NCBI GenBank assembly: GCA_039621445.1
Contig: CP154955.1
Span: 7,800,241-7,864,240 of the forward strand
DNA: 64,000 nt
Reading direction: 5' to 3'
From: Euglena gracilis
Lineage: Eukaryota > Euglenida > Euglenophyceae > Euglenales
The notes beneath the pieces are model-generated. The model was not told where the DNA came from. It did no database searches and saw only the letters and a program-made list of their open reading frames with translations. Every line of letters starts with the position of its first letter. Position 1 is the stretch's first letter. Shown one piece after another: positions 17,491 to 29,000 of the stretch. The translations under genes and the position numbers were made by a program.

Positions 17491-20400
17491 CAACACAAAA
17501 CACACAATAGAGGTACCTGTACCCACCGATTTTAATAAACATGACACAACCGCTGCTCTAAATAAGATGCATACATCCACTTCTTGTTGAGGTTCTTTCG
17601 GGAAAAAAAATTGATAACATGACTGAATTGTTTCCAAGAATATTTATACTTGAATGTGGATTTGGAACTCCGTCAACCTATGCAATGGAAAAGAACATAT
17701 TAGATTCCTTGAATTTGGTTTGGGAGACAGGAGACACTTTCTCATCCATGGGGGTAAACGTCTTGGATGATAAAATGTGCAAAATAAATAATTCCATCAG
17801 TTGTTGAAAAGAAATCCATCTGTGAGGTAATGCGATATGGCAACAAACGGCATGGCAAAACAAAAGGGTCACTTCTGGTCATCTGTGGCTGATCCAGCCC
17901 CGGGGAGTTTGTGCTCAGGCAAGGTATGCAACCTATGAAACGCACATACGCATCGCATATTATCGCATACATCATACATGAATTCAGTCTGCACAAATAT
18001 CAGCTGACATATAATCTGGCATTGTGTGTTGAAAGCGGAGGGCATTCTTTTTCTTCAACAAAAATATTCAACCTGCAAAAAAAAATAATCAAAACAGAAC
18101 CTCAAAATCGAACCCAAGACGTTTATTGAAAAGCCTTGCATGACATAAGAACTGGCACAAAAAAAGCGTTGCCTGGAAATATGGCATTATGGACTGCTTG
18201 GTGGTGTAAACAAGGCTGGTGCTTAGATAAGGGGGGGGGGATATAAGGAAATGTGTTGCACAAAAAAAACAGCCAGTCATTGTCTTCAAAAACAGATGTC
18301 ACTCACTATTTTCAAAGATGGGGAAGAGTCAACAATGACAATGTTCCATGTACAGAAATACAACCGGAGGGTTTTGTAAATCAATTTTCAAACCTTCCCC
18401 TAATGTCCAGCAACAACAGTTGGGCAAGGGTATCTTTGATTCCAAAACAGAGAACCACCTCTGAAACGGTGTCTTCTGCTTGGAGACAGTGATCGTCGGA
18501 CGGGTGGGGCTGGTCAGATTAAAACCTGTTGTGCACGGTGTGCAGAGTGCCTTGTGTACGTTGACACCACATCGGACTTCTGAGAAAAATGCCACGTCGT
18601 GAAATGGGTTCCGTGGGACATGCCGCCAGGACCGGCTCGAAGTATTGCGTCAGGTCGTACATCGCGCAGTAGAGGAAGCAGCCACCGAAACTGAACGCCG
18701 CCGTGATGCAGAAGAAGATTGGCACTGCGGCAGAGGGAACGCCGATCGCGCCAGACTGGGTTCTCCCCGCCGCCTCCCAAACCGTCAACCCTTCGAAATG
18801 AAAGCCCAAAGGCCGGGATTTTGGATTCTCAACCACACCGTTGCTAATGCCACAGGGGGAGCTCACCACAGTTCTGCCCTTACCCCCCTCTGGGCATTCA
18901 ACCATCCACTCCACTCAAAAAGCCCAAAATCAACCAACCCCGCATGTGGCACGAACTGGATAAAGGTAGGGCAGGAAGGGGGTGGTTTATGGCTGGGGTT
19001 GGAGTCAGGGATACGGTTAGAGATGGGTGAGGAATGAGATCTGGGTGGGGTGGTAAAATACAGGAGAGGGGGGATGAAGGTCCTGGGTTCACGCCATGTC
19101 GCACCAACCTTGCTTTTTTTAATTGCATCCTGAAAAACATGTCGGCAACATGTTTTTGGAAGCTGCACCGAGACATGTGGGGGGGTCAATGCCTGGGTGG
19201 GGAACAGCGTTGGGGTCCATGATGGAGTCGCTGTCGAAGAGACGGTGGGAGAGGTGCATGAGGTGCATGGCGAGGCTGAACAGGAACATGTAGTTGGACA
19301 CCACCTGGGGGCCAGGCAGGGAGACCCCCACTGTGGGACAGACCCGGCTGGTTCGATGCTGGGAAGCGCGGAAGCGTGACGTGTGGTGTCCAGGGTTGTT
19401 GCAGGTGTGGGGACGCAATTGGGTTTTTGTGTGCGTTTTTTTTTAATACATTTGCTTTCCCGCCGATTTTTGAAAAATTTTGGACCATGAAAAAAAATAA
19501 CTCGTTTTGGCAATGGGTTTCTCCGAGTGATTTTGTCAATTCTTTGTCAATTTTACCAGTTTTTGTCAACCCTGGTTTGGTTTCGAGGCAAGGCGTGGCA
19601 GAAAAAAAAATCTGAAGTGCGGCAGGTGGTGTGGTGTCGTGGCGGAGGGCAGTGGGTCTGGGGTGGTGTTCGCTGAAATTATTGGGCATCCCAAAAGCCT
19701 CAAGGAGAACAGGCCACTTCACAGAGGTGCTGGCAGCAGAAAAGAAAAAAAAGGAGCAGACTCCCCCCTATTTGCCCCCCTGACCCTAATTGGTCAGAGC
19801 CCAGGTGGCCAATTAGGGGGGGGGGGGAGTTACTCATTTCGAGGGAAAATTGCGAAAATCTTGTGACGGGTGTTTTTTGGGGGGTTCACAGCTATGACGC
19901 AAGGCAAGAGCGGTCAATTATAGGGGGGGGGGTCAGGGGTTACCCCATTCCCCCCCCCTAATTGAACAGAACGGGCGGGGCGGGCACACACGACGGTTTG
20001 CCGGGGCCACAGCTTCTGCACCCGGGGCAGCCAGGCGAAGGTACTGCCCACCAGCACCCAGTTGAAGCACGTTGGCAGGCCCGGACCGCCTCGCGGGGTC
20101 GGATTTTCCCCAACGCCGTTACACCCACGTTTTCACAAAAAAAGGACATTGTTTTAAATAAAAAAAAACTGTGGCACATTTGCGAGAAAAAAAATTGAGA
20201 ATGTCCAAAAACGTCATTTTTTGAACTTTTTTTGGATATGCTATGATGATGAGCTATTCCCCCCCATGGGAACAGGGGGGGGGGGGGAGGGAGGGATAGG
20301 ATGGGGGGCAGCAGGCCGCGTTGGATGTGGTGTATTGATGCTTGAGAGTTGCAATCTGCTGCATTGTCTGGGAAGCTGGCGAGGATAGGCAGGGGGGAAC

Positions 20401-23400
20401 AAAGCCTGAAACCACCCCATGAAAACAATAGAAGTGAGCACCTGACTAACTGGAGTGACGGCTGCCGAAACAGTGAAACGGGCGGAAAAAAACCAACACA
20501 CAGCTGACACTTATTGGAGCTTGGAGGAACGTGTGGTCCGGATTCCCATGGCAAGGCAATTCACTGGAAGAAAACAAAAGAGTGGGTCTGCACGGACCTG
20601 TGCACCATAGCCCTGAAATCCGCCCCAGGATTTAGGTAAGACCTGCAAGCATTGAAAACACACATAATGGGTAGTGGGATGAGCTGTTCATAAATATTTT
20701 TCCATATAGAATTCTTGCTATGGACAAAAGTTTGCGAAAACTCTTGCCACGTAAAGAGGGCTGATGGTTTTGAAATTCAATGTTACCCCCCCCCTTGTCC
20801 AACGACTGCTAATGTTCGTCTCTGACTGGGGGGGGGCGGTCGTTAAAATAGCCAATGTTCGTCTCTGACCAGGGGGGGTGGTCGTTAGACAAGGGGGGGG
20901 GGGATTTCCGGCGCATCTCGCTGGAAATTTTTGGTGCTTAGCCAATCTCATGCATAATGTTGACTCAAGGAAGATGGAACAAATTACCACAAGACCATCA
21001 TTGCACATATATGATGTGTCCCTTCAAAACAGTTCAAGCAAAAAGCATTCAGTGATCAAGCGCCACAGTTTGTTAAATCAAAATCAAAAGCAAGAACATT
21101 ATCAAGTCTCATTTCCCCAAGATCGTATACGAAAAGATCGTCTCTGATCGGGGGGGGGGTCGTTGGACAGCCCGGTCGTTGGACAGGGGGGGGGGGGGTA
21201 CTGGGATGGGATGGGATGTTACTGAAAAGGAGGATTTGCCACAACCGAAGCAATAAAATCTCACATTATAGCTGTATCCAAACTATTTCTTCACGAATGA
21301 ATGTCCCGGAAAAATGGATCGAACTGAAACACATCCCTCCTGGTGTAGCTATATATGCGAGGGGCGAACAGACCGGTTGGTGATGGAGAGGAAGCCGAGG
21401 ATTGTGTATTGAGGCAGGCGGGCAGTCGTCAGGGCTTGCGAGGACGCCTGGATTTGGCGCTGCATCCGCTGGGAGGAGAGAAACGGTGAGAGGGGTGGAT
21501 TTTGGTTTTCAAGCTGTCAACAGTTGCTGCCCGCATGGTCAAAAACTCCCCAAGAGCCCAGGGGTTGAAAATTCAAAAGCATACGTATGTTCGGCACATT
21601 AATTATTTTTTTTGTAGCTTTCGTTTCTGACAAAGTTTTCTCTTGAGATTTTCCAACTGAAAAACGTGCTCAATAAATGGGCCCAAGTTTTTGAAACCTC
21701 GCCGACATGTAGAACTGTGGGTGCTTTTCTTGGGAGTATATTTTTTCCCAGTTCACCAGTTGATTTTCAAGACCAAAGTTTTCGGAGGCATTGGTTTCAT
21801 ATTCTTGTGCCTGTGCCTGGCACACCTGATGCACTTGTTCCACGGTCACCATCAGCTTCTCCTTCGCGTGAGGGTGTGACTCTCGGTTCGACAACCACTT
21901 TGCGAGGGCAGCGCCATGAAACAACATTTTGGAGGCAAGATAATTCTGCCCCCCCCAAGAGTCCCTTTAGCATTGGACCCCTTCGGTCCAGCAGGGAGGG
22001 GGGACCATGTAAAACATACAAACTATAAAATAGACATAAATCTTATATTTTTTGTATTAGATATAATTATACAGTAAACAAATGATTCATCTGTATGATA
22101 TATATTAAACCCCCCCCCAAAAAATAAGACCCCCCATAAAATGGACCCCCCCCAAAAATAAGACCCCCCCCCCTGGCCGGTCCGAGCAAAAATCCATGAA
22201 ATGGACCCCCCCATAAATAAGACCCCCCCTGCCGGCGCGAAGCACCGGATTTTTGAAAAAAGGGCCATTTTTGGGCGGTAAATCTGTCATTTTGGGACAG
22301 TTTCCATACAATTCAGCATATTTTTCCCTATTTGTCTGGCGCGAAGCGCCGACTTTTTCGAAAAATGGTATTTTGGGGGGCATTTTTGGACATTTTGGGG
22401 GGTCGAAAAATTTCCAGCAAAAAACCATAAAATGGACCCCCCCCCCCATGAATAAGACCCCCTCTCGGGCTTTCCAGCAACCGACCCATGAAATGGACCC
22501 GGGGTCTTATTTTGGGGGGGGTTATATATTATATATAAAACATATAAACTGCCCCTCCCCCAACCACTTGTAAACCCCACCTACAGCCCCACCGTTGGAG
22601 GACCAACTTCAAAAAAAACCAACAACCCCCCTCTGGTGAAGAGAAAATGAGGATGCAGGTGGTCTCTAGCAAGGCACATTGGCAGAGCGCTGGGGGTAGG
22701 ACCTCACATGGGTCATGAACTGCCCCAGGTTGCAACACACCAAGGCGGAAGCCTGTGGGGAATGGCCGGAAACAACCAGCCCCAGGGAAGGAGGGGCCTG
22801 GGAATGCCGGGGGGGGGGGGGGCGCCTCACCCAGGAATCCTCACGCGTCCGTGCTGGCCGAGGCCAAAATGTATCCGTGATTTTCCGTGATTTTCCATGA
22901 TTTTCCGTGATTTTCCGTGATTTTCCATGATTCTCCGTGATTCTCCGTGATTTTCCGTGATTTTCTGTGATTTTCCGTGATTTTCCATGATTTTCCGTGA
23001 TTTTCCTTTTCAGGACGTGTGAGGATCCCTGCCTCCCCCCTCCCCCGGACAACAAAGAGTGCTCCCCCCCGGCTCCAAAGGCCGAATTGGCCTGCTGGCT
23101 GCTGCTTCTGCCACCCTCAATGCTAAACCCCTGGTTTTTGATTTGGGCATCCGAAAGATGCACTCACACGTACACGCAACAGGTCAACAACACTCCGGGG
23201 GGGTGATTGGTCCGGGTTGCTCAGTGACTTGGGGAGGTCACTGTTTCCAAGCCCAGAGAACCAACCAAGCACTTTTTCCGAAAACCCGCCCATGCACGGG
23301 TCGACCCACCCCCCACCCACCCAGCCAAAAACCACCCAACGTCGGCCGAAGATTTTCTGGCCTGGCCTTCGGTCTACGGCAGACCCCTTCCAGGCCATTA

Positions 23401-24694
23401 ACAGGGGGTTTTTTTTAAAAAGAGGAGGAGGTTCCCACCCATCCACCCAGGGGGGTGCACTCAGGGGAGGGAGGTCCAGGGGGGCCCACTTATCGGGGGT
23501 CGATTTTGGGTCAAAATGTTTTGGTGTGTCACGCCAAAAAAAAGGCCAAAAATGGCCGATGGCCGCCTCTGGCAGGGGACCCACATGTAACCCCCCGGAA
23601 TGTAAGCAACCAGCTGCTTATATTTGGGTTTCCAAAAATCGGCCCCGGGGGGTTGCTCATATTTGGGGGGTTGCTTATACTTCGAATTCGCTGGTTTCTG
23701 CCATTGTTATGCTGTTTCGATGAAATTTACTTCACATTGTGCTGCCTGGGGTTGCTGACATTGGGGGTTGCTAATATTTGGGTGTCGGCCGAGAATCGAC
23801 CAAGGTGCAGTACAGGTGCAAGTACAGTTGCTTATGTTGGAGGTTTACCCCTGGAGGGGAGGGAGTCTGGTGGACCCCCCCAGAGCCCAAAAAGAAAAAA
23901 AATCCCTGGTCCAGCAGCCCCAACCTACCCACCCACTCTCGAAACCTCACCACCCACGGTGCAACCGGGGGGGGGGGTTCACCAATGTCAAGTGAATCTG
24001 TGGTCCGAACCCACCCAGATCAAAGTAAGATGGCATTTTGATTGAAGCATTAGCACTGAGGTTTGGGAGTATATGAGCGGGGATGACAAATTGGGCAGCA
24101 CAAGGGCAACTGGCAGGGGGGATAAATGTGTGTGTGGGTGTGTTGTGCTGTGCTGTGCTGTGCTGTGCTGTGCTGTGCTGTGCTGTGCTGTGCTGTGCTG
24201 TGCTGTGCTGTGCTGTGCTGTGCTGTGCTGTGCTGTGCTGTGCTGTGCTGTGCTGTGCTGTGCTGTGCTGTGTTGCATGGTGTGGTGTGGAGTGGAATGG
24301 TGTGGTGTGGTGTGGTGTGGCATGGCGTGGTGTGGTGTGGCATGGCGTGGTGGTGTGGAGTGGAATGGTGTGGTGTGGTGTGGTGTGGCATGGCGTGGTG
24401 GTGTGGAGTGGAATGGTGTGGTGTGGTGTGGTGTGGCATGGCGCGGTGGTGTGGTGTGGTGCTGCGTTGTATGCGTGAGAGGGGAAGGGCAGCACAGCAA
24501 AACGGAGCCCGAGTTTCCCCGGAAAAAAAACACCCAGAAGGGGGGGGGCGACATTGCAGCTTAGAGGGCCAAGGCCAAACACTCACCTTGACGGCGACGT
24601 ACTGGTCATAGGCGTGGCACATTTGGTAGAAGCGGCGGCTGGTCAGGGCGAGGTTGGCCATGGCGGTGGTGGGCAGGTACGGGAACACGTGCTC
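16931..24694 (-). CDS. F-box-like protein with membrane segments, seven exons, 5' end unknown
   Basis: Seven minus-strand exons agree in phase: 24694-24587, 21897-21826, 21468-21374, 20043-19992, 19304-19244, 18724-18620 and 17040-16931. The first encodes VFPYLPTTAMANLALTSRRF, close to the F-box core pattern (LP, then LANLALTSRRF). F-box proteins usually link substrates to SCF ubiquitin ligases. Later exons add TFAWLPRVQKLWPRQTV, a hydrophobic segment (SNYMFLFSLAMHLMHL), another (PIFFCITAAFSFGGCFLYC) and a strongly basic C-terminus (RTLRQLKKLTRFLRRIFNRD). An F-box followed by membrane helices is uncommon, so this may be two genes; exon 3 could instead end at its own stop at 21349. I do not recognise the whole protein. 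A possible start exon lies at 25404. Confidence 0.5.
17213..17490 (+). repeat. (CA)n and CACC microsatellite
   Basis: CA runs are interleaved with CACACC and CCAC units, up to the tetranucleotide run CCACCCACCCAC. It lies in the last intron of gene 3. Confidence 0.95.
18620..18724 (-). CDS. Gene 3 exon, membrane segment
   Basis: The acceptor CTGCCGCAG|TGCC opens PIFFCITAAFSFGGCFLYCA, a membrane helix, then MYDLTQYFEPVLAA. The donor GCAT|GTCCCA is phase 1. Confidence 0.65.
19244..19304 (-). CDS. Gene 3 exon, hydrophobic
   Basis: The acceptor GGCCCCCAG|GTGGTG opens VVSNYMFLFSLAMHLMHLSH. The donor CACC|GTCTCT fits the phase of the next exon. Read-through gives RLFDSDSIMDPNAV, which also looks coding, so the 3' end is uncertain. 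Confidence 0.6.
19757..19980 (+). repeat. CCTATTTGCCCCCC repeat, copy 1
   Basis: The order CCCCTATTTGCCCCCC, AGAGCCCAGGTGGCCAATTA, poly-G, TTACTCnTTTCGA, GGCGGGTGTTTTTGGGG, TTCACnGCTATGA, CAAGAGCGGTCAATT and poly-G is repeated at 29700-29925. Both end with CCCCCCCTAATnGAnCAGAA. Confidence 0.75.
19992..20043 (-). CDS. Gene 3 exon (17 codons)
   Basis: GGGCAG|TACC to GTC|GTGTGT encodes TFAWLPRVQKLWPRQTV. The frame is also open upstream (PTCFNWVLVGS), so the acceptor could lie further 5'. Confidence 0.55.
20786..21200. repeat. GGTCGTTGGACA repeat region, copy 1
   Basis: CTGAnCnGGGGGGG, GTCGTTaGACA and poly-G blocks recur at 20815-20905 and, with CAGCCCGGTCGTTGGACA, at 21140-21200. A diverged copy is at 28930-29250 with the same closing phrase. 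The part between them is unique A/T-rich sequence. Confidence 0.55.
21374..21468 (-). CDS. Gene 3 exon (RMQRQIQ)
   Basis: A strong acceptor (TTTCTCTCCTCCCAG|CGG) opens RMQRQIQASSQALTTARLPQ then YTILGFLSITN. The donor AACCG|GTCTG fits the next exon. If unspliced, the frame stops at 21351-21349 after RSVRPSHI, which would make this a terminal exon. Confidence 0.65.
21826..21897 (-). CDS. Gene 3 exon (24 codons)
   Basis: The acceptor is GCAAAG|TGG and the donor CATCAG|GTGTGC, phase 0 at both ends. It encodes WLSNRESHPHAKEKLM and VTVEQVHQ, likely helical. Confidence 0.6.
22105..22530. mobile_element. AATAAGACCCCCC / AAATGGACCCCC palindromic element
   Basis: Left and right parts repeat the phrases AATAAGACCCCCC and AAAATGGACCCCCC. 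Two hairpins (CCGGCGCGAAGCACCGG and GGCGCGAAGCGCC) flank a central non-repeat part with CAGTTTCCATACAATTCAGC. The right end returns as GGGTCTTATTTTGGGGGGG, the reverse of the left end, so the element is an inverted repeat. Confidence 0.6.
22873..23007 (+). repeat. 10-bp minisatellite TTTTCCGTGA
   Basis: About 13 tandem copies of GATTTTCCGT with occasional CCAT, TCTC or TCTG variants. It lies in an intron of gene 3. Confidence 0.9.
24144..24271 (+). repeat. Pentanucleotide array (TGCTG)n
   Basis: About 25 almost perfect TGCTG units run into an array of TGGTG/TGGAA-type pentamers and higher-order copies to about 24460. The poly-CAVL ORFs are artefacts. Confidence 0.95.
24272..24470 (+). repeat. 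GGTGTGGTGTGG higher-order array
   Basis: A roughly 57-bp unit (GTGGAGTGGAATGG, GTGTGGTGTGGTGTGG, CATGGCGTGG) is repeated about three times, itself made of GTGTG/GTGG pentamers related to the neighbouring TGCTG array. Confidence 0.85.
24587..24694 (-). CDS. Gene 3 exon with F-box-like motif
   Basis: The acceptor is GGGCAG|GAGCAC and the donor GTCAAG|GTGAGT, an ideal 5' splice site. The 36 codons encode EHVFPYLPTT, AMANLALTSRRFYQ and end DQYVAVK. Confidence 0.75.
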
Positions 24695-25335
24695 CTGCCC
24701 CCAGGGTGTCACTTATCGACCCTGGGGGGGGGGGTCCAGGTCAGAGGCTGGAATACTTGAGCTGGCTGCAGGGAAGGGGGGGACGCAACATGGACGAAAA
24801 TGCGACACAAAAAAAAACGCAAAATACGCAAAAGACGCACACACACACACACACAAACGACCCCCACAAATTTAGCCGAAAAGTCGGAAACTCAAAAAAA
24901 CCTTGTGCGTTCCGGACCCCCTCAGGGGGTGGGCGCCCTCCAGCTAAAGCGACGCCCTGCTTGCCACAAGGCGGCCGGCACAGGGCTGGTGGAGGACTCA
25001 TCCCGGCTAGGCGCTGCGGGGAGAGGCAGTTTGTTGCTGATTATCCAACCCCCCTAAATGATTAAAAGCAAAACCTACCCCCCGGGAAACTGTCACCTGA
25101 CAGGTTGGCCAGTACCGGGGACCCTGACAACTTCCTTTTCTGACAGGTTGGCCGGTACTGGGGACCCTGACAGTTTCCCGGGCGGGATCCTGACAGGTTC
25201 TCGGGCATGACAGTTTCGCGGGGGGGGGGGGGGCAGGTATATGATTTTCAACAAAATTTTTCGAAAGTGGTTTTTTAATGATGCTTGTCCATGGACAATT
25301 TTGAGAAACCAGTCTTGTTTGGTCACAAAAATGGT

Positions 25336-25404
25336 CCCAGCCTCGTTCATTTTTCTGCACCAGAGCACCGACCGAGCTGGAGCAGCCGCCAGGGCAAATG
25401 TCAT
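25336..25404 (-). CDS. Possible first exon of gene 3
   Basis: An ATG at 25404 opens MTFALAAAPARSVLWCRKMN and then EAG. It lies about 0.7 kb upstream of the F-box exon and just downstream of gene 4. I see no clearly good donor (only GAG|GCTGGG), so this is a weak candidate based on position and composition. Confidence 0.22.
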
Positions 25405-25932
25405 CGTCAAAGTAACCAAACATTTGGTCAAACAAACCAGAAATCTCACCACAAGTAGGAATTAGCATTACCGAAAGATTTAGGATCTTGTCGACCACTG
25501 ACAAGGATTTGTAAAGAAAAGACGAAAGAGAATTCCACACCATAATTTACAGCATGAGTTCTGTGATTCGCGCATCCCCGCAGGCTTTCTACCCCACACA
25601 GGCGCACGCATGCGGACAAAAAATACACACACATGCACAAATACTTCTATCTGGTCCTGGAAAATATATATCCCCAAACACGAAAACATTCCGCATTGGT
25701 GTCACAAAAATATATTGCACACACTTGATGGTTGATATATATTGGAAATTCTGCAAAGTCCAAACAACGAATCCTCTCCACTGATAACTGCCAATCATAA
25801 CCTCTCATACCAAGGTGAGTCGAATTTCTTCCCAGCACTTTCCCCCCTCAGCCAAAGAACCAAAACTGATTCCAAAAATCTTTCTCATCTGGGGGTCGAA
25901 AAAGAGGGGGGTTATCCTTTGGCTGCTGTTCT

Positions 25933-26040
25933 CTAAAATATTGCATTGGCAAAAACAGCATGGACACCAGAGGACATCCCCCGCAGCGTCAAGGCGTAGG
26001 GGGGCGGCGGCATGATGCGCTTCTCGGCTGGCGGGAAGCT
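25933..26040 (-). CDS. Gene 4 terminal exon
   Basis: CACCCCGCAG|AGC opens SFPPAEKRIMPPPPYALTLR, then GMSSGVHAVFANAIF and TAG. A GT donor after SS is an alternative end. Confidence 0.5.
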   Translation of the reverse strand, partial: SFPPAEKRIMPPPPYALTLRGMSSGVHAVFANAIF

Positions 26041-29000
26041 CTGCGGGGTGGGCGAAAGAGCGTGTGTGAGTCCCGGTCTCTAACTTCTGGTTACAGCCCC
26101 GCCTGTTGCCACTGGTCCAAGAAAATCTTCTTGGGATTAACAGGAATGTTGTTCAAGACCTGGATGTCCCCCCAGGTTTCAGTTTCATGGAGACCTACGC
26201 ACCTTGGTGTGGCCCTTTTTAGAATGCACCATTGACTTGTGCTGGAATGAAACACCTGCAAAATCCGTCGACCATTTGAAACGGCTCTGGAACAAAATAC
26301 TCCTCCGTGAAAAGCAAATGTTTGCAGGAGTCACCCCGCGACACGTAATGAGCACCAACTTCTTATCTGCTGGGCAAGGGTTGGGTGATTGGACCAGGGG
26401 TTATTTTTAAGACCGGGGGGGAGGGGGGGTCCCCCATCCACCCCCCTGGGCCCCCCGGGGGGGGGGGGTTCCCGGGGGACCCACTCAAAAATTGCGAAAA
26501 AGTCCAAAAATAGCACTTTTTCAAAATTTTCGGCGCCTTAGGCGCCAAAAAGTATATCTCACTCCCCGCTGGGGGGACCCCCCCCCGGGGGGGCTCAGCC
26601 GGACCCACCCACCCCACCCCCCCCCTCCGCGAAGGACCCCCCCCCCAGAGGGGGGCGGGGACCCCCCAAAAAATCGAGGCATATCCCCGCAAAAAAAAGA
26701 ATTTGGCGCTTTGCGTCGAAACCCACACCCGGGCCTTCAGCCCCGGCCCCCCCAACCCACCGCACCCCCCCCCCGCGCGGATCTTCCAAATTGAAAGGAG
26801 GCCTGCTTGTGTGCCTGAAATGACGTTCTTGCAGGACACCCCCCACCCCTGAACAACAGGGGCTGCAGGGCTGGGGCAGGCGACGGGCGGCGCACCAGCA
26901 CCAAGGCACAGTGCCACGCCAGGTGGTGGGCGATGAGGAGGGAGGGCGGCAGGAGGCTGCCCCACCAGAGGCCGTCCCCGGCAGAGACGGTTTCTGACCG
27001 TTCCGCCCCGGGGAAGAGGTCCCCGACCGGACCTCACCGGAGGCGGCTGAAAGGGGCGTCTCCGGGAACTGGAAGAGACGGCAACCTCACCGGGGGGACG
27101 GCTTCTCGACGGGAGGAGGACCCGGGGGCATGGCAGACGGGGCCCTGCCCCCGACCCACTCGCCCACTCACCCGGGAGCGTAGACCAGATGGAATTTGGC
27201 CGGCCCCCCGGTCGGAGTGCCCTGGAGTGCCTGGGCAGGTAGGTATTACTCCCCCCAGGGGGGGGTCAATACCTGGCTGGTCGTGGGCGAAAAGGTGCCC
27301 CAAATTAGGCTTTTCTGGGTTTCCGGGGCCTTCGGCGCCGAAAGTGCCTTGGCTAAGTACATAGGCACTTTTGGCCTGTGGGGTCATAGCTGGGTGCTTT
27401 GGGTGTGTCTGCCCAGGCAGCAACGTCCCCCCAGGGTGGGGTCAGCCTTGCCATAAAAAGTCGGCCTGACAGAGAAGAGACCACTTCTGGGGTGTCATAC
27501 TGGGTCCAAAGAGCATTTTCAACCTTGACGCAAAAAAATAGGAAGTTAACTTTGCGGTGTGCCAATCGTTATCACGGAGAGACCTCCGGGCCTGCATATG
27601 GGGGGGCTGAGCTGGAGCAGGCTGAACCTATACACCCACCCAGGATACTCACGTCAGAAAGAAATCTCTGGTCCCAACATGGTGATTGGTCCAGCCGCTG
27701 CGAGGAATGGCGGGCGGATGGGCATGGAGCACCATTTGCAATCCACTCCAGACAAAAATGGTGGGTCACAAAAACGATGGGACACAAACCCATTTCGATC
27801 ATTCTCCTCCTGTCATTTTTCCACCAGGGCGTTTATTAACGACCCCCCCCCAGGGGGAGGGGGGGCTAGCTCAGAGACTGGAAAACTTGGGCTGGCTGGA
27901 AAAAGGCTGCTGGACCTCCCCCCAGGGTCCTGGGCTGGAACTGGGCCTGACCCGGGGTCGAACCAGGTACCAAAAACCGAAACTGCAAAAAATGTCCCAA
28001 ACTCTGCCTATAATGCAAAAACTTGTTTCCGACCCATTTTCACCCATTTTTGACCAATTTTTGCACCCCCGAAACAAAAAATCCGTTCCCAAAATAAATA
28101 AAACTCGTTGGGGGGGAGTTGGGTCCCGGGCGAGAAAAAGGCTGCTGGCTGGAAAAAGGCTGCTGGCTGGCTGGACACCATCTGGGGGGTGGGGTCAAAT
28201 ATTCTTAAGCTACGCCCTGCTTTCCACACCTTTCCCATGATCTTCCAATTTCAGAGGTGGTCGAACTTCAGACACTTTTTGGTTTGTGGGCATCACGTTT
28301 TTTCTTGACATTTTTGTCAAGAAATTGTTGGGGGTGATGCTATATCGTCAGATTTCGATATGCAAACAACACTTTTCAAAGACATTTATTCAAAATGACG
28401 GGTGCCCCGTCATTTTGACGGGGCACCCGTCAAAATCTGCGGCCTTCTGACATCTGAGCCACCTGATGCGCATCCATGACGACCGTTGGTCCACATACCA
28501 GTTCCACTGACAGCGGGGGCGGGTTTCTGTACACGTGCTCGTTGAGGAGGAAGTTGGTGAGCACGTCCATTTGGCTCACTGGGCAGGCGAGGAAAGGAGG
28601 ACACACATGGGCAGGGTGGGTCATCAGGAAACCAGGGCGTGGCATGACGACCCAGAGAGGGTCCATCTCAGCGGCTGGAAAATTCGGCTGGCTGGAAAAC
28701 GCTGGAAAAGCCAGCTGGAAAAGGCTGGAAAAGTCAGCTGGCGTTCCCTCTGCTCTCAGCACCGGGAAAGATGGGCCTGGGGCGGGGGTTTGTTTTTGAT
28801 TTGGCCAAAAATGGAACAGTGGAATGGACGGGGATGGCAGTGCTCAAACAAGCTGACAAGGGGGAGGTGAATTAATCCCAATGAAAATTCTCCTTCATAA
28901 AGATGGGCATGAACGAAGGGGGTGGAGTGCTTAGACAAGGCAGGTGGACAGGGTGTAACCTTTGACCCCCCCCTGGGAAACTGTCTCCAAACAAATCAGC

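Noticed and set aside
24050-24712. 220-codon His/Thr/Ala-rich minus-strand ORF
   Set aside because: It is mostly pentamer-array translation. The real signal is the F-box-like exon in its first part.
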